Shown piece after piece: positions 48,818-60,109 of a DNA stretch of 64,000 bases (its first letter is position 1; each line of letters starts with the position of its first letter). The notes under the pieces are model-generated. The model was not told the DNA's origin. It made no database searches and saw only the letters and a program-made list of their open reading frames with translations. Source of the DNA: Chenopodium formosanum (lineage: Eukaryota; Streptophyta; Magnoliopsida; Caryophyllales; Amaranthaceae). The DNA is taken from assembly GCA_024500155.1 (NCBI GenBank), contig CM044857.1:50044001-50108000 (forward strand), written 5' to 3'. A program made the position numbers and the translations under genes.

Positions 48818-49603
48818 TGAAGGAGTTATGTCTTCGATAAGTGCAATTACTAGATATATCAAGGATCACGATTATGGAGATAATTAGTTCATTCTATAGG
48901 GTCGTCAATGTTTGGTGCTAGATATGACAATTGATCTTTGGGATAGCTAATGGCCCGAAGCCTTATAGAGTGGATCCTACAAGGTCACACATAAGAGTAT
49001 TGGGTTAAACAAGTTAGAGGCCCATTATTGGGCCTCATGAGTTCATGACATACCATGTTGATAATTGGGCTTGGATAGTCAGAAGAGTCTAATGGATTTT
49101 GGACTTGACATGGTTTTATTTCTAGATATGATCTATAAATATAAATCATGCCTAGGGTTGCATGATATAACAATTGACAAACAGTGAATTGTCACACAAG
49201 CAACCAAGCTTCCCAAAACCCTAACTCTCTCTCTCTCTCTACTCGGCCCTCTCTCTCTCCTCCCTGTCCGTACGGCCCTCCTCCCCGGGTGGCGCGTGTG
49301 GTGGCGCGTGGGTGGTGTTGTGGTGTGTTCGTGGCTCAAATCTCCGTTGAAGGTTGATTGAAGTGTTCAGTCACAACTAACTAGCATTAGTGGAGGTTTA
49401 ATCCGTGCTCGTGGACTAAGTAGAGGAATCCCACGTAGGGTTCTTGTTCTCCTTATTGTTCTTGTTCGATCATTTGTGGAATCACGCTTCAAAGGTATAA
49501 TTCTTACTTCTTTATGTGTTATGCATGAGATCCTTGGTTTAGGGTGCTTTATGAATATGATTCATATATTTTCCGCAATTTAGTACCTATAATCTCCTAC
49601 AGT
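48818..49603 (+). repeat. 5' LTR of the copia element, 786 bp
   Basis: TG...CA ends. It contains a CT microsatellite and a 12-bp extra copy of GGCGCGTG-type sequence compared with the 3' LTR, which together with one more base explain the 17-bp length difference. Confidence 0.93.
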
Positions 49604-51730
49604 GGTATCAGTTAGCCTCTTACAATTACATATATTGAGTATTAATTCTTTGATAATCCACAATTTTAATTTAATTAGGAGGGAGAATAATTTAATTATG
49701 GGTCAATTATTATATTAAATGTGATTTAACAATATAGAATCATTAAAAGTTGTTTAATTTGCTCCATATTAGCCTTAATTTGATCCGAAAATTGCCCTAA
49801 TTAATTCGAAAAAATTCAAACCCCCCACCCTATTTTTTCAAATATTTCGAAATCATAAACCCTAATTTGTGAAATTTGTGTTTTTTGATTTTGATTTAAT
49901 TCGATAGTTATGTATTTAAAGAATTTAATTTATTTGATTTCATGTTAAATTATGAATTTCTCATGATCTAATTATTTAATTTATAAGTTAAATTGAATTG
50001 GGATTAAATTTATGAAGAACCCTAATTTTGAAATTGAATATGATTTAATTTTAAAATTAGAAGGACCACACTAATTTAATTTTAATAAAAATGTTTTGTT
50101 TTAAATTAAAATAAAAAAAAAGGAATTTTAGGTGCGGCAGTCGCGGCTGGGTGGCGCAGCCACGACGATTGCCGCACAGGCGGTGGTCCAGGAGGGAGAG
50201 CGGGCTGGGCAGGGGTCGAACAGAGGCAGCGCAGAAGTGCACCACCTTGTTGCGTGTGCTGCTGCTGTTGTCCTTGCGTCGCTGCAGGGCAGCGTACACC
50301 GCAAGGTGTACGGCCACCGTGGCCGGCTTTGGCTGGCCACACCACGATGGCTGGTGCGTTTTTCAAAAAAAAAATTATTTTAATTTTAAATAAAAAAATT
50401 CAGGTTTCAAAATTAAAATTAAAAAGATAAGTTTTGATTTTGAAAAGATAATTAACAAAATTAAAGTTGTTATTTTTGTTAAATTTGGATAATTATGGAG
50501 CAAAAGATTCTATATGGATAATAATTGATTAAATAATGTGATTATCCCATAATTATTTTAGAATATTAATTGATTTAAAATATGTGATTGGCAAGTAATT
50601 AGGATAGAATATTCTAAATTAGTTAGGATAATCATGGAAAATAAAAATGATTTATCTTCCACAATTAAAATAAGATTTGATTCTATCTAATACCTAATTT
50701 AAAGTATATGATATTTTATAATTGGTTATGAATAATATATGATATTATCTAATTACAGTAATTAATTAAAATATGAGATATTTAGGAGCCATGTTTCCTT
50801 AATTGTGAACATTCGATGTTGTAATTTAGGAAAGCATGATGAGTGATTTATTATATGGCATTCTATAATATATGATGTTATTTATTGCTATATAGACTAG
50901 TATGGCCCATAGATTCTAAATACGATATGCGCATCGTGATGTATTTTTGTAATCTAAATACGGTCTGCGTACCGTTAAGTATTTTTGTAATTTATTTTAT
51001 TTTATTTAAGTAGTAGATAGAATAGAATAGTATTACAGGTTGCATTTAATCCAAGAAATCCATGGAGTGAAGGCCCAAAGGAGCAAGATGGATGAGATCC
51101 ATGAAGGTTCAAGTGGGAGCTTTTTGCTTTATTAATTTTCTTAGGATTAAGGGGCCATACTATGTCATGTTTATGCATTAGTAGATTATGCATGTTAGAT
51201 TTTATTTATGTTGCTTGATGATACGCTAGAGTTCACTAAATAATCACAACATAATAAATCTAGGTCCCGGTAATATTGAGGTAGCTTTTCCAATCAAAAA
51301 CCCGATGAAACCTTCGATATTTATGATGGGTCATGCCAAAGCAGGGTGTCATATTATATCTTAGGGGAGTGGGGGTAAAACAAATTTTACATTTTTGATT
51401 GGTTATAACTCAACAAGGTTACCTAAAGAGTTTAGAAGCTTGAAGCTAAGGGTAATAATTAAACATGTGATGGGTAATTATTCAACCAAGAATTACAAAG
51501 AGTTGTAATCAGTAAAGAGTTTACTCACCTTGAAAATGTAATAGTTGATGGTAGGGCCAAAGTCCGGTCAATTATTGCACAAATAAAGGGTCTTGGAATC
51601 ATTTTATTCAATAGGGATCAATTAAAATTGAATAAATGCTTTAAAGTTACCAGTTTTAAAATCGCTTATGGTACTTTAAATTTATTAAACATAATTATTG
51701 AATTTTGCCTCATTTGGTTTTTGTTTGTAG
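49604..51730 (+). other. Long untranslated leader of the copia element
   Basis: AT-rich sequence between the 5' LTR and gag, including the primer binding site and one GC-rich island (about 50131-50350). Open frames in the island run on both strands and look like compositional artefacts. No known domain was seen. Confidence 0.6.
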
Positions 51731-52702
51731 ATGAATGACTATAATGACAACACTATTTTGCCAACGAAACTAAATTTAAGGTTGAATCTCAGAAACTTTA
51801 GGGAATGGGAGAACGAGTTGAGAAATGTTCTCATAAGCCAAAAGCTTGAATCTCGTTTATACATACCTGTTGAGGGCAAGTATACTGAAGGTTATGATCC
51901 TGAAAGGCATGCGAAAATTATTTCGGATGCAGAGAAAATCAGGAATCTCATTTTAGAATCAATTCCAAATTGTTGGAAAAGAAGGTTCAAGCAATATGAG
52001 TTAACCAACTTATGTGAATGTCTTTGTGCCATCTGTCGAGGTGGCATTGGGGCATTAGGAAATGGAGGAGGAAACTTCAACGACTACAATGTAAGAGAGT
52101 TCGTTAATTCGATCCCTCAGATTTACTATCCCTGGACTGACAACATAAGGTATGAGGCTTACAATGTTCATTGTAAGATAATGGCTAAGAAGCTCATGTC
52201 TGGTCAGTCAGTAAGGACCCATGTCAATGAACTGATTGATTTATTCAATCAGATGGACGTCCTTGGGAAACCGTTTGATGATGACTCCGCACATGACATA
52301 ATCTTGTTCTCACTCCACGATGGTTTTGATATAGTCAGGCTTACTCATAATGATGAGGGCTCGACGGTGACATTAGTTAACCTTTTACTCAACTATGCTG
52401 AGGAGTACCTGAAAAGGAGACAAAGCGAATGCTTCTATTATGGTGATTGGCTTCGCCATACACCAGGGTGTCCCCATTATACACCAGTGAAAACAGAAGG
52501 TAAGGAGTTACTTGATGTTTTTGTTGTAGAAATTAATCTTACCTCTTCTTCAACTTGGGTATTCGATACCAGTTGTGGTGCTCACATTGTTGATAACATG
52601 CAGGGCTTAGAAGGGAGTAGGGCATTAGCAAAAGGGGAAGTCACACTCCGAGTAGGAAATGGAGCGACAGTTGCTGCACTTGCTATTGGAGATTATCATT
52701 AA
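51731..52702 (+). pseudogene. Copia gag plus start of protease
   Basis: Open for 323 codons. The N-terminal half is a copia-type Gag (LNLRNFREWENELRNVLIS; KIMAKKLMSGQSVRTHVNEL). The expected zinc knuckle is degenerate (CFYYGDWLRHTPGCPHY). The end carries a protease-like motif (WVFDTSCGAHIVDNM, normally with DSG-type residues). The frame then breaks near 52700. Confidence 0.85.
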
Positions 52703-52725
52703 AGAGACTTCCGTCTGGTTTAATT

Positions 52726-54392
52726 TTGGTTCTTAATAAATGTTATTATGTTCCAACTATTACCAAAAACATTATTTCAGTTCCAGTTTTAGATACTGAA
52801 GGTTTTTCTTTTGAAATAAGAGACAAATGTTGTTTTATTTCCAAAGAAAATATGTTATATGCTAAAGCGAAATTATTTAATGGCTTGTATGTCTTAGATT
52901 ATACAACTCATATCTACAACATAGTTTACAAAAAGAAAAGAACAGATGGATCAAACCCAACTTACCTATGGCATTGTAGGCTTGGACATATTAACCAAAA
53001 GCGCATCCAGAAATTACATAAGGATGGACTCCTTTCAACATTTGATTATGAATCATTTGAAAATTGTGAGTCATGCTTGCTTGGTAAAATGACTAAGTCA
53101 CCCTTTACGGGTGTAGGTGAAAGAGCTAGTGACCTTTTGGGACTCATACATACAGATGTATGTGGACCAATGAGTTCAAAAGCAAGGGGTGGATTTAATT
53201 ACTCATTACTTTTACTGATGATTTAAGTAGATATGGTTATATTTACTTAATGAAGAATAAGTCGGAAGCCTTTGAAAAGTTCAAAGAATTCCAGAATGAA
53301 GTACAAAATTAACTTGGGAAGACAATTAAAGCACTGCGATCTGATCGTGGTGGTGAATATTTGACCCAAGAATTTGATGAACATCTAATAAATTGTGGGA
53401 TACTTTCACAGTTAACTCCTCTAGGAACGCCACAGTTGAATGGTGTGTCAGAAAGGAGGAATAGGACCTTACTAGATATGGTTTGGTCCATGATGAGCTT
53501 TACTGATCTTCACATATCATTTTGGGGATATGCATTAGAAGCAGCTGCCAGAGTACTAAACAGAAGCCCGTCCAAAGCAGTTGAGAGGACACCATATGAG
53601 TTATGGACTGGAAGAGTTCCAAAGTTGTCTTATCTCAAGATTTGGGGATGTGAAGCTTATGTAAAACGTTTACAAGGCGATAAACTATACCCTAAATCAG
53701 ACAAGTGCTTCTTTGTGGGCTATCCAAAAGAAACAAAGGGGTATTACTTCTACAATCGCGAAGATAACAAAGTGTTTGTTGCTCGCGATGGTGTCTTTCT
53801 AGAAAAGGAATTCCTCTCTAGAAAGTCAAGTGGGAGTAAAGTGGTTCTCGAAGAAATTCGAGATGAGAAACAAATGGATGTGGATAACACCACATCAGAG
53901 GCGAGGGCGCATGAGTCAATTAATCATGCGTTGGAGCAAGCTAATTCGACTAGCGAGACTCCTATCGTCCCACTTGAATCTAATTCATGCGAAAATCTTC
54001 AAGGAGTTGGAGAGAATATTTCTATTGTTGCTCCTACCCCACGCAGGTCTGCCAGAATCAGAAACAAAAAGTTTGTTGAGGTTCTGATAACTGAGGATTC
54101 TGAAATCTTCTTACTGGAGAATGAGGAACCTACAACCTACAAACAAGATTTGGCGAGCCCCAACTCAGATAAATGGCTTGAGGCCATGAAGTCCGAAATG
54201 GAATCGATGTCTGAAAATGAAGTGTGGACCCTAGTTGACTTGCCTAATGGGGTAAAACCTATTGGTTGCAAATGGGTTTACAAGATTAAAACAGACAAGG
54301 ATAGAAATGCCTACATCTATAAAGCAAGACTGTTGCAAAAGGGTACAGACAGATTCATGGTATTGAATATGATGAAACCTTTTCCCCAGTAG
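52726..54392 (+). pseudogene. Copia protease/integrase/start of RT, frameshifted
   Basis: Two frames. The first (52726-53226) has the GAG-pre-integrase zinc motif (HCRLGHINQKRIQKLH; CESCLLGKMTKSPF) and the first integrase Asp (HTDVCGPM). A frameshift near 53205 and a stop near 53311 follow. The second (53361-54392) continues the integrase (PLGTPQLNGVSERRNRTLLD) and the RT start (KWLEAMKSEMESMSENEVW), ending in another shift near 54350. Confidence 0.88.
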
Positions 54393-54394
54393 CT

Positions 54395-55699
54395 ATGCTT
54401 AAGTCCATTCGGATCCTTCTAGCGATTGCTGCATTTTTCGATTACGAAATTTGGCAGATGGATGTCAAAACCGCCTTCTTGAATGGGTTCTTGACGGAGG
54501 AAGTGTATATGATACAACCTGAGGGTTTTGAAGATCCAGAAAATCCTAGAAAGGTATGCAAACCTCAGAAATCCATTTATGGATTGAAGCAAGCGTCTAG
54601 GAGTTGGAATCTTCGTTTTGATAAAGCAATCAAACAGTTTGATTTTGTCAAAAGTGAAGAGGAACCTTGTGTATACAAGAAGTCTAGTAGGAGCAGCATT
54701 GTTTTCTTAGTCTTGTATGTAGATGACATACTACTCATGGGAAATGACATATCAATGCTTGAGTCGGTCAATGAATGGTTGAAGAGTTATTTTTCCATGG
54801 ACTTAGGTGAGGCTGAATACATATTGGGGATCAAGATCCATCGAGACAGATCTCGAAGGATGATTGGATTGAGTCAAGAGACTTATATTGATAAGGTTCT
54901 TGATAGGTATTCCATGAAAGACTCTAAGAGAGGATTTCTCCCCATGTCTCATGGCACTACACTCAGTAAATCTCAATGCCCTAGCACGTCAGCTGAGATG
55001 AGACGTATTGTTAATAAACCTTATGCTTCGGCAATAGGGTCAATCATGTATGCCATGATATGTACAAGTACAAGGCCAGATGTTGCATATGCTCTGAGTA
55101 TGTGTAGCAGGTTTCAGGCAAATCCAGGAGAAGCACACTGGACAGCTGCCAAGAACATCCTTAAGTACTTGAGAAGGACTAAAGGAATGTTTCTAGTATA
55201 TGGTGGCGAAGAAGAGTTGGTTGTCAAAGGTTATAAAGATGCGAGTTTCCAAACAGACAGAGATGATTTCAAATCAAAATCTGGATACATTTTCTGTCTG
55301 AATGGAGGAGCAGTGAGTTGGAAGAGTTCGAAGCAAAGCACTGTCGCAGACTCTACGACAGAATCAGAGTATTTAGCTGCTGTTGAAGCAGCTAAGGAAG
55401 CAGTTTGGATTAAGAAGTTCCTAACTGAGCTGGATATCATACCAAGTGCTTAAAAGGGAATCGAGTTGTATTGTGATAACAATGGCACCATTGCTCAATC
55501 AAAGGAGCCTAGGTCACACTTCAAATCCAAACATGTAGAGAGGAAGTATCACCTCATTCGAGAGATCGATGACAGAGGAGATGTCAAGATGTGCAAAATT
55601 CATACAGATGAGAATATCGCTGATCCCCTTACTAAACCCCTTCCACTTCCAAAGCATGAGAAACATGCTAATGAATTTGGATTGAGGCAAATGATGTAA
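54395..55699 (+). pseudogene. Copia reverse transcriptase and RNase H, with in-frame stop
   Basis: RT with QMDVKTAFLNGFL, the catalytic YVDDILLMGND, and YGLKQASRSWN. RNase H follows (GYKDASFQTDRDDFKSKSGY; DSTTESEYLAAVEAAKEAVW). An in-frame TAA at 55451-55453 cuts it just before KGIELYCDNNGTIAQSK; the same frame resumes to 55699 (HIRTDENIADPLTK-like ending). Confidence 0.9.
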
Positions 55700-56507
55700 T
55701 TAGAAGTTGTATTTGTTTTTAGAGAAAAATAAGTTACATATGTAATACATTCATTTGCAGAATTATGTTTAATCAGAAATTTTATTATTTCTCTTATTTA
55801 ATTATGGTTTTTCAATGTTAAATAAAATGTCCAAAATAATTATGGATTGATGGGCTCATCAGGTTGATGACCTGGTGAATGAAACCCCACAGGTGAACAA
55901 AATCCATATATTATTTGAGTTCCTAGTTCAGAATCATTAAACTGTACATAAATGATTTCTTAAATTGGACTAGCATGTAAGATTGATTGAATAGTGCAGT
56001 TTCATGGGCTATAGGAGCATAGTGATGATGCTCGGTCAATCACATGGATATGCATGAATGATGCATGATCGAATTATAGACCTACTTTGAAGTTCAAGTA
56101 TAGAACTTCCGGATATATTAGCGGATTCCTTTGACATGAGTGGAACACTGATTCCATTCAATGATTGATTTAACTGTGGTACACTCAAACGTCCAGCCGT
56201 AACTAGGGATTATAAAGGGTGTTTCCCGGTTGCTTCATAAGTTGAGTAGGAGCTTTGGTTGCCACAAGATTGGATAGAGTCTACCTATTTAATTAGGAAT
56301 GTGTCTTGGCCCCTCGAAGAGGGAGAATTCAGAAAATGCATGGCCGTGCTCAAATGCATTACATAGTAATCATTTGTTCTGTGAATATAACTCAGTATTT
56401 CAAGAAAAGATTTGTAGACTAATATGATCACGACATGAGATGCAATCATATTATCAAATCGACATACATTAACTTAAGGAATTTGAATATTGCGCACTTG
56501 TCTCAGA

Positions 56508-56519
56508 CAAGTGGGAGAT
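56508..56519 (+). promoter_or_regulatory. Polypurine tract of the copia element
   Basis: AAGTGGGAGAT directly before the 3' LTR, the usual plus-strand primer position. Confidence 0.75.
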
Positions 56520-57288
56520 TGAAGGAGTTATGTCTTCGATAAGTGCAATTACTAGATATATCAAGGATCACGATTATGGAGATAATTAGTTCATTCTATA
56601 GGGTCGTCAATGTTTGGTGCTAGATATGACAATTGATCTTTGGGATAGCTAATGGCCCGATGCCTTATAGAGTGGATCCTACAAGGTCACACATAAGAGT
56701 ATTGAGTTAAACAAGTTAGAGGCCCATTATTGGGCCTCATGAGTTCATGACATACCATGTTGATAATTGGGCTTGGATAGTTAGAAGAGTCTAATGGATT
56801 TTGGACTTGACATGGTTTTAATTCTAGATATGATCTATAAATATAAACCATGCCTAGGGTTGCATGATATAACAATTGACATACAGTGAATTGTCACACA
56901 AGCAACCAAGCTTCCCAAAACCCTAACTCTCTCTCTCTCTACTCGACCCTCTCTCTCTCCTCCCTGTCCGTACGGCCCTCCTCCCCGGGTGGCGCGTGGG
57001 TGGTGTTGTGGTGTGTTCGTGGCTCAAATCTCCGTTGAAGGTTGATTGAAGTGTTCAGTCACAACTAACTAGCATTAGTGGAGGTTTAATCCGTGCTCGT
57101 GGACTAAGTAGAGGAATCACACGTGGGGTTCTTGTTCTCCTTATTGTTCTTGTTCGATCATTTGTGGAATCACGCTTCAAAGGTATAATTCTTACTTCTT
57201 TATGTGTTATGCATGAGATCCTTGGTTTAGGTGCTTTATGAATATGATTCATATATTTTCCGCAATTTAGTATCTATAATCTCCTACA
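56520..57288 (+). repeat. 3' LTR of the copia element, 769 bp
   Basis: Aligns end to end with the 5' LTR with about 10 substitutions and three indels. Followed by the GGTGG duplication and resumption of the 320-bp unit. Confidence 0.93.
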
Positions 57289-57419
57289 GGTGGAACCATC
57301 CAATTTGCCTTTAAACGGCCTATTTACTGGTTTATAACTTGTACCGATTTCATTAAATCAAGTTTACTACGAACATTTATGACAACATATAATGATCATA
57401 TATGGTTCCAAACGACATT

Positions 57420-59531
57420 ATATGTGTAACACCCCCAAATTTCGAGTCTTTTTAAAACAACAAGAGTAACCTTTAACTTTCAAAAACCCAACCATCGAAC
57501 TTTGGGAGTGTTACTGCTACACTTATTTTCCGTAGAAAATAAATGCAAAGCAAATTGAAATAATATTTAAATAAACTAAGTGGTCTAATTGGTGGCAAAA
57601 TAAAATAGTCATTACATCAAAGCTGCAATTATTTTAAAACAATAGTAAAAAAAAAGGAATAATTTAATTCGAAAATAAACTGAATGTCTTAGCTACGTGA
57701 TTATTCTAACGTCTCTTCACACGTAACCGAGTGCCCTCTTACCAACCTGCAAAATATATCAGAAACAAAAAAAGAGATAAACTCCCAAAAATCAGATAAA
57801 CTGAGTACTTCCAACTCCATCCCGTAAAATAAATAATTTTAGTTCGAAACATTTTATACATAATATAGTCTCATAGACATTATAATACTCAACCAAATTC
57901 AACTTGTCACATGACATTTTATTTCTTTAGTTAAGAGAGGGAAAGAGAACGCCAGTAAGCCGGGACTAGTCCCTGTCACCACCTACTTTACGGAGGGTCG
58001 CGCGTAACCCCAAATGGCCATGAAATAAAGCAGAATGTCCCTAGTGTGCACACCCCTCACTAATACCCAATGATTAGCAGGAAGACTAACAACAACATAC
58101 AATAATTTAAACCAACTAGTAGCAACCATAACTACTAGTGGGCAACCTGTTCTTCACCCTTTCGGGTTTTATTTCCCTTCTTAGATTAAATTTCACTGTA
58201 CATTTTATTAGATTAAATCATCCGATTACACTGTACACAAGTATTGCACAAATCAATTTAATTCCAAGTAACAATACTTCAATTTCAGTATTATTATACC
58301 ATAGTCATCCTACATGACATATAGACCATCAATCACATATAATCAATCATCCAATTCCCAATATTTTATTCATTTTAAAAACTCATACGATATAAAATAA
58401 TCATTTTTTTCGAAAATACATATACTAGTACACAAAATAGAAAGCTAGTAAATAAATTTATTCCATAATATATATCATACGATAGCACACTCATCACATG
58501 TAATTACATAAGCACGTATTTGGCACACAATATTTCAAAACAATTTCCTAACGGGATTCTAAAGATGATGGACATTGAAAATTACCTTGATTGTGCGTAA
58601 AAACTCAAGGTAATTAACCTCCGTAACGTTCACTTAGTAGCCTCCGTCTACAATAATAGATAATAATACTAAGTCAGTATGACTAATAATTTAGATGATA
58701 CGAAGTTAGTAGTAGTAGTACACTAGTAGTGGGTAATTAAGCAACTTCTTGTAATATGTAGTATTGATAATTAAGTTTGGAGAAATAGGAAGAATTTTAT
58801 TAATAAACCAACTATGACCAAAAATTTAGAAGTGGAGTATTGAATAAATAAGTGGTCCACAACAAACTTTGCCATCCTCAGCCTGCAAATCCCACGCACA
58901 AAACCCCAAAACACTTCAAAGTTTTCTTCTTTGACAGAAAAGAAAACAACCCATTTTCTTTTTAAAAAAAAAACACTCTCAACTCGTTAATTTTGAGATG
59001 CTCAACGAGAACCAAGAAGATTGAAGAAATTATTAGGTAGAACAAGAAATCAAGAAAAGGTTCAATCAGAATTTCAGATTTGCCAAGCTCAATCCAATAC
59101 AAGATAATCACAGTAAGAAAACTCATGGCTTACCGACGAAAGATCGGTTGGGGATGACGACTTGGGAAAAAAAATTGAAAGTATGGGTATTGTATCAGCA
59201 TTCGGGATAGATGTATATATATATTAGAAAGCTTAGGTTGAATTTTCTAGAATATTCAGAAGATAAGACTCAATTCAAATTGAGTTTGTTGCAAATTCCT
59301 GTTGAAAAGATAAGCTTCAAATTTATTATTTTATCACTTTTCAAATCTATTTCTGAAATTATCGAAAATTAGTTTTTTATTTTTAAATTTTTTTTTTATT
59401 TATTAAGTCCGAAAATAGAAAATAATTAATATATATTTGAAAAAAAATAAATTATAAATTATAAATTTAAAAGTTTATACTAACAAAAGAGTTAACTAAA
59501 TATACTCAAAAATTTGGGGTATTACAATATG
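57420..59531. mobile_element. Solo LTR with TGTAACACCCC...TATTACA ends (2102 bp)
   Basis: The insert spans 57425-59526. It starts TGTAACACCCCCAAATTT and ends AAATTTGGGGTATTACA. The target duplication ATATG lies at 57420-57424 and 59527-59531. Such ends are common for long LTRs of Tekay/Del-type gypsy elements. There is no internal coding region, so it is read as a solo LTR left by LTR-LTR recombination. Without it the sequence ATTATATGACCCCGAG of the 320-bp unit is restored. Confidence 0.8.
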
Positions 59532-60109
59532 ACCCCGAGACGTATCCCCTAAAATAGCAAGACTTTTCTACACAGGGCCCCGAAACCTTCAAAAATTTTC
59601 AAAAAACGTGGATATTAGCCTTTAATTTTGGAATTTTTTGACTTTTTTTTTTGTTTGAAAATAAAAATTGCCGAAATGTTTACCATGGTCCCTAATACAT
59701 TTTGGGAGTCTAATTGGGTGTGTGGAATCATCCAATTTGCTGTTAAACGGCCAATTTACCAGTTTACAACTTGCACCGATTTCATTAATTCAAGCCTACC
59801 ACGAACATTTATGACAACAAATAATGATCATATATGGTTCCAAACGGAATTATATGACCCCGAGATGTATCCCATAGAATTTCAAGACTTTTCGACACCG
59901 GGCCCTGAAACCTCCAAAATTTCTCAAAAAGCGTGGATATGAACTTCAATTTTGGAATTTTTTAAATTTTTTTTGCTCGGAAATAAAAATTGCCGAAATA
60001 TTTACCATGGTCTTTAATATCCTACGGGAGTCCAATTGGGTGTGTGGAACCATTCAATTTGCTATTAAACGGCCAATTTACCGGTTTACAACGGCCAATT
60101 TAATTAACT

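Larger units (their letters stand above)
48813..57293 (+). mobile_element. Ty1/copia LTR retrotransposon, degenerate
   Basis: The element is 48818-57288 with target duplication GGTGG at 48813-48817 and 57289-57293. LTRs begin TGAAGGAGTTATG and end ATCTCCTACA; they are 786 and 769 bp. Right after the left LTR, TGGTATCAG (49605 on) is the start of an initiator tRNA-Met primer site. A purine tract AAGTGGGAGAT precedes the right LTR. The order protease, integrase, RT, RNase H is that of Ty1/copia. Several frameshifts and stop codons make the coding part inactive. The LTRs differ by about 10 substitutions and three indels. Confidence 0.95.
45830..60090 (+). repeat. Tandem array of about 12 units of roughly 320 bp (interrupted)
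   Basis: The anchor GCGTGGATATTAGCCTTCAA recurs at about 45848, 46147, 46464, 46779, 47102, 47423, 47734, 48056, 48378, 48701, 59606 and 59931. Spacing is 299-325 bp. The gap from 48701 to 59606 becomes 322 bp after removing the copia element and the first solo LTR with their 5-bp duplications. Most units keep an open frame of 80-110 codons with the phrase SNWVGGTIQFAFKRPIYRF. I recognise no protein family in it. Confidence 0.9.

Noticed and set aside
50057..50393. Several 70-86 codon frames on both strands in a GC-rich island
   Set aside because: Frames open on both strands at once because of composition; inside the copia leader; no domain.
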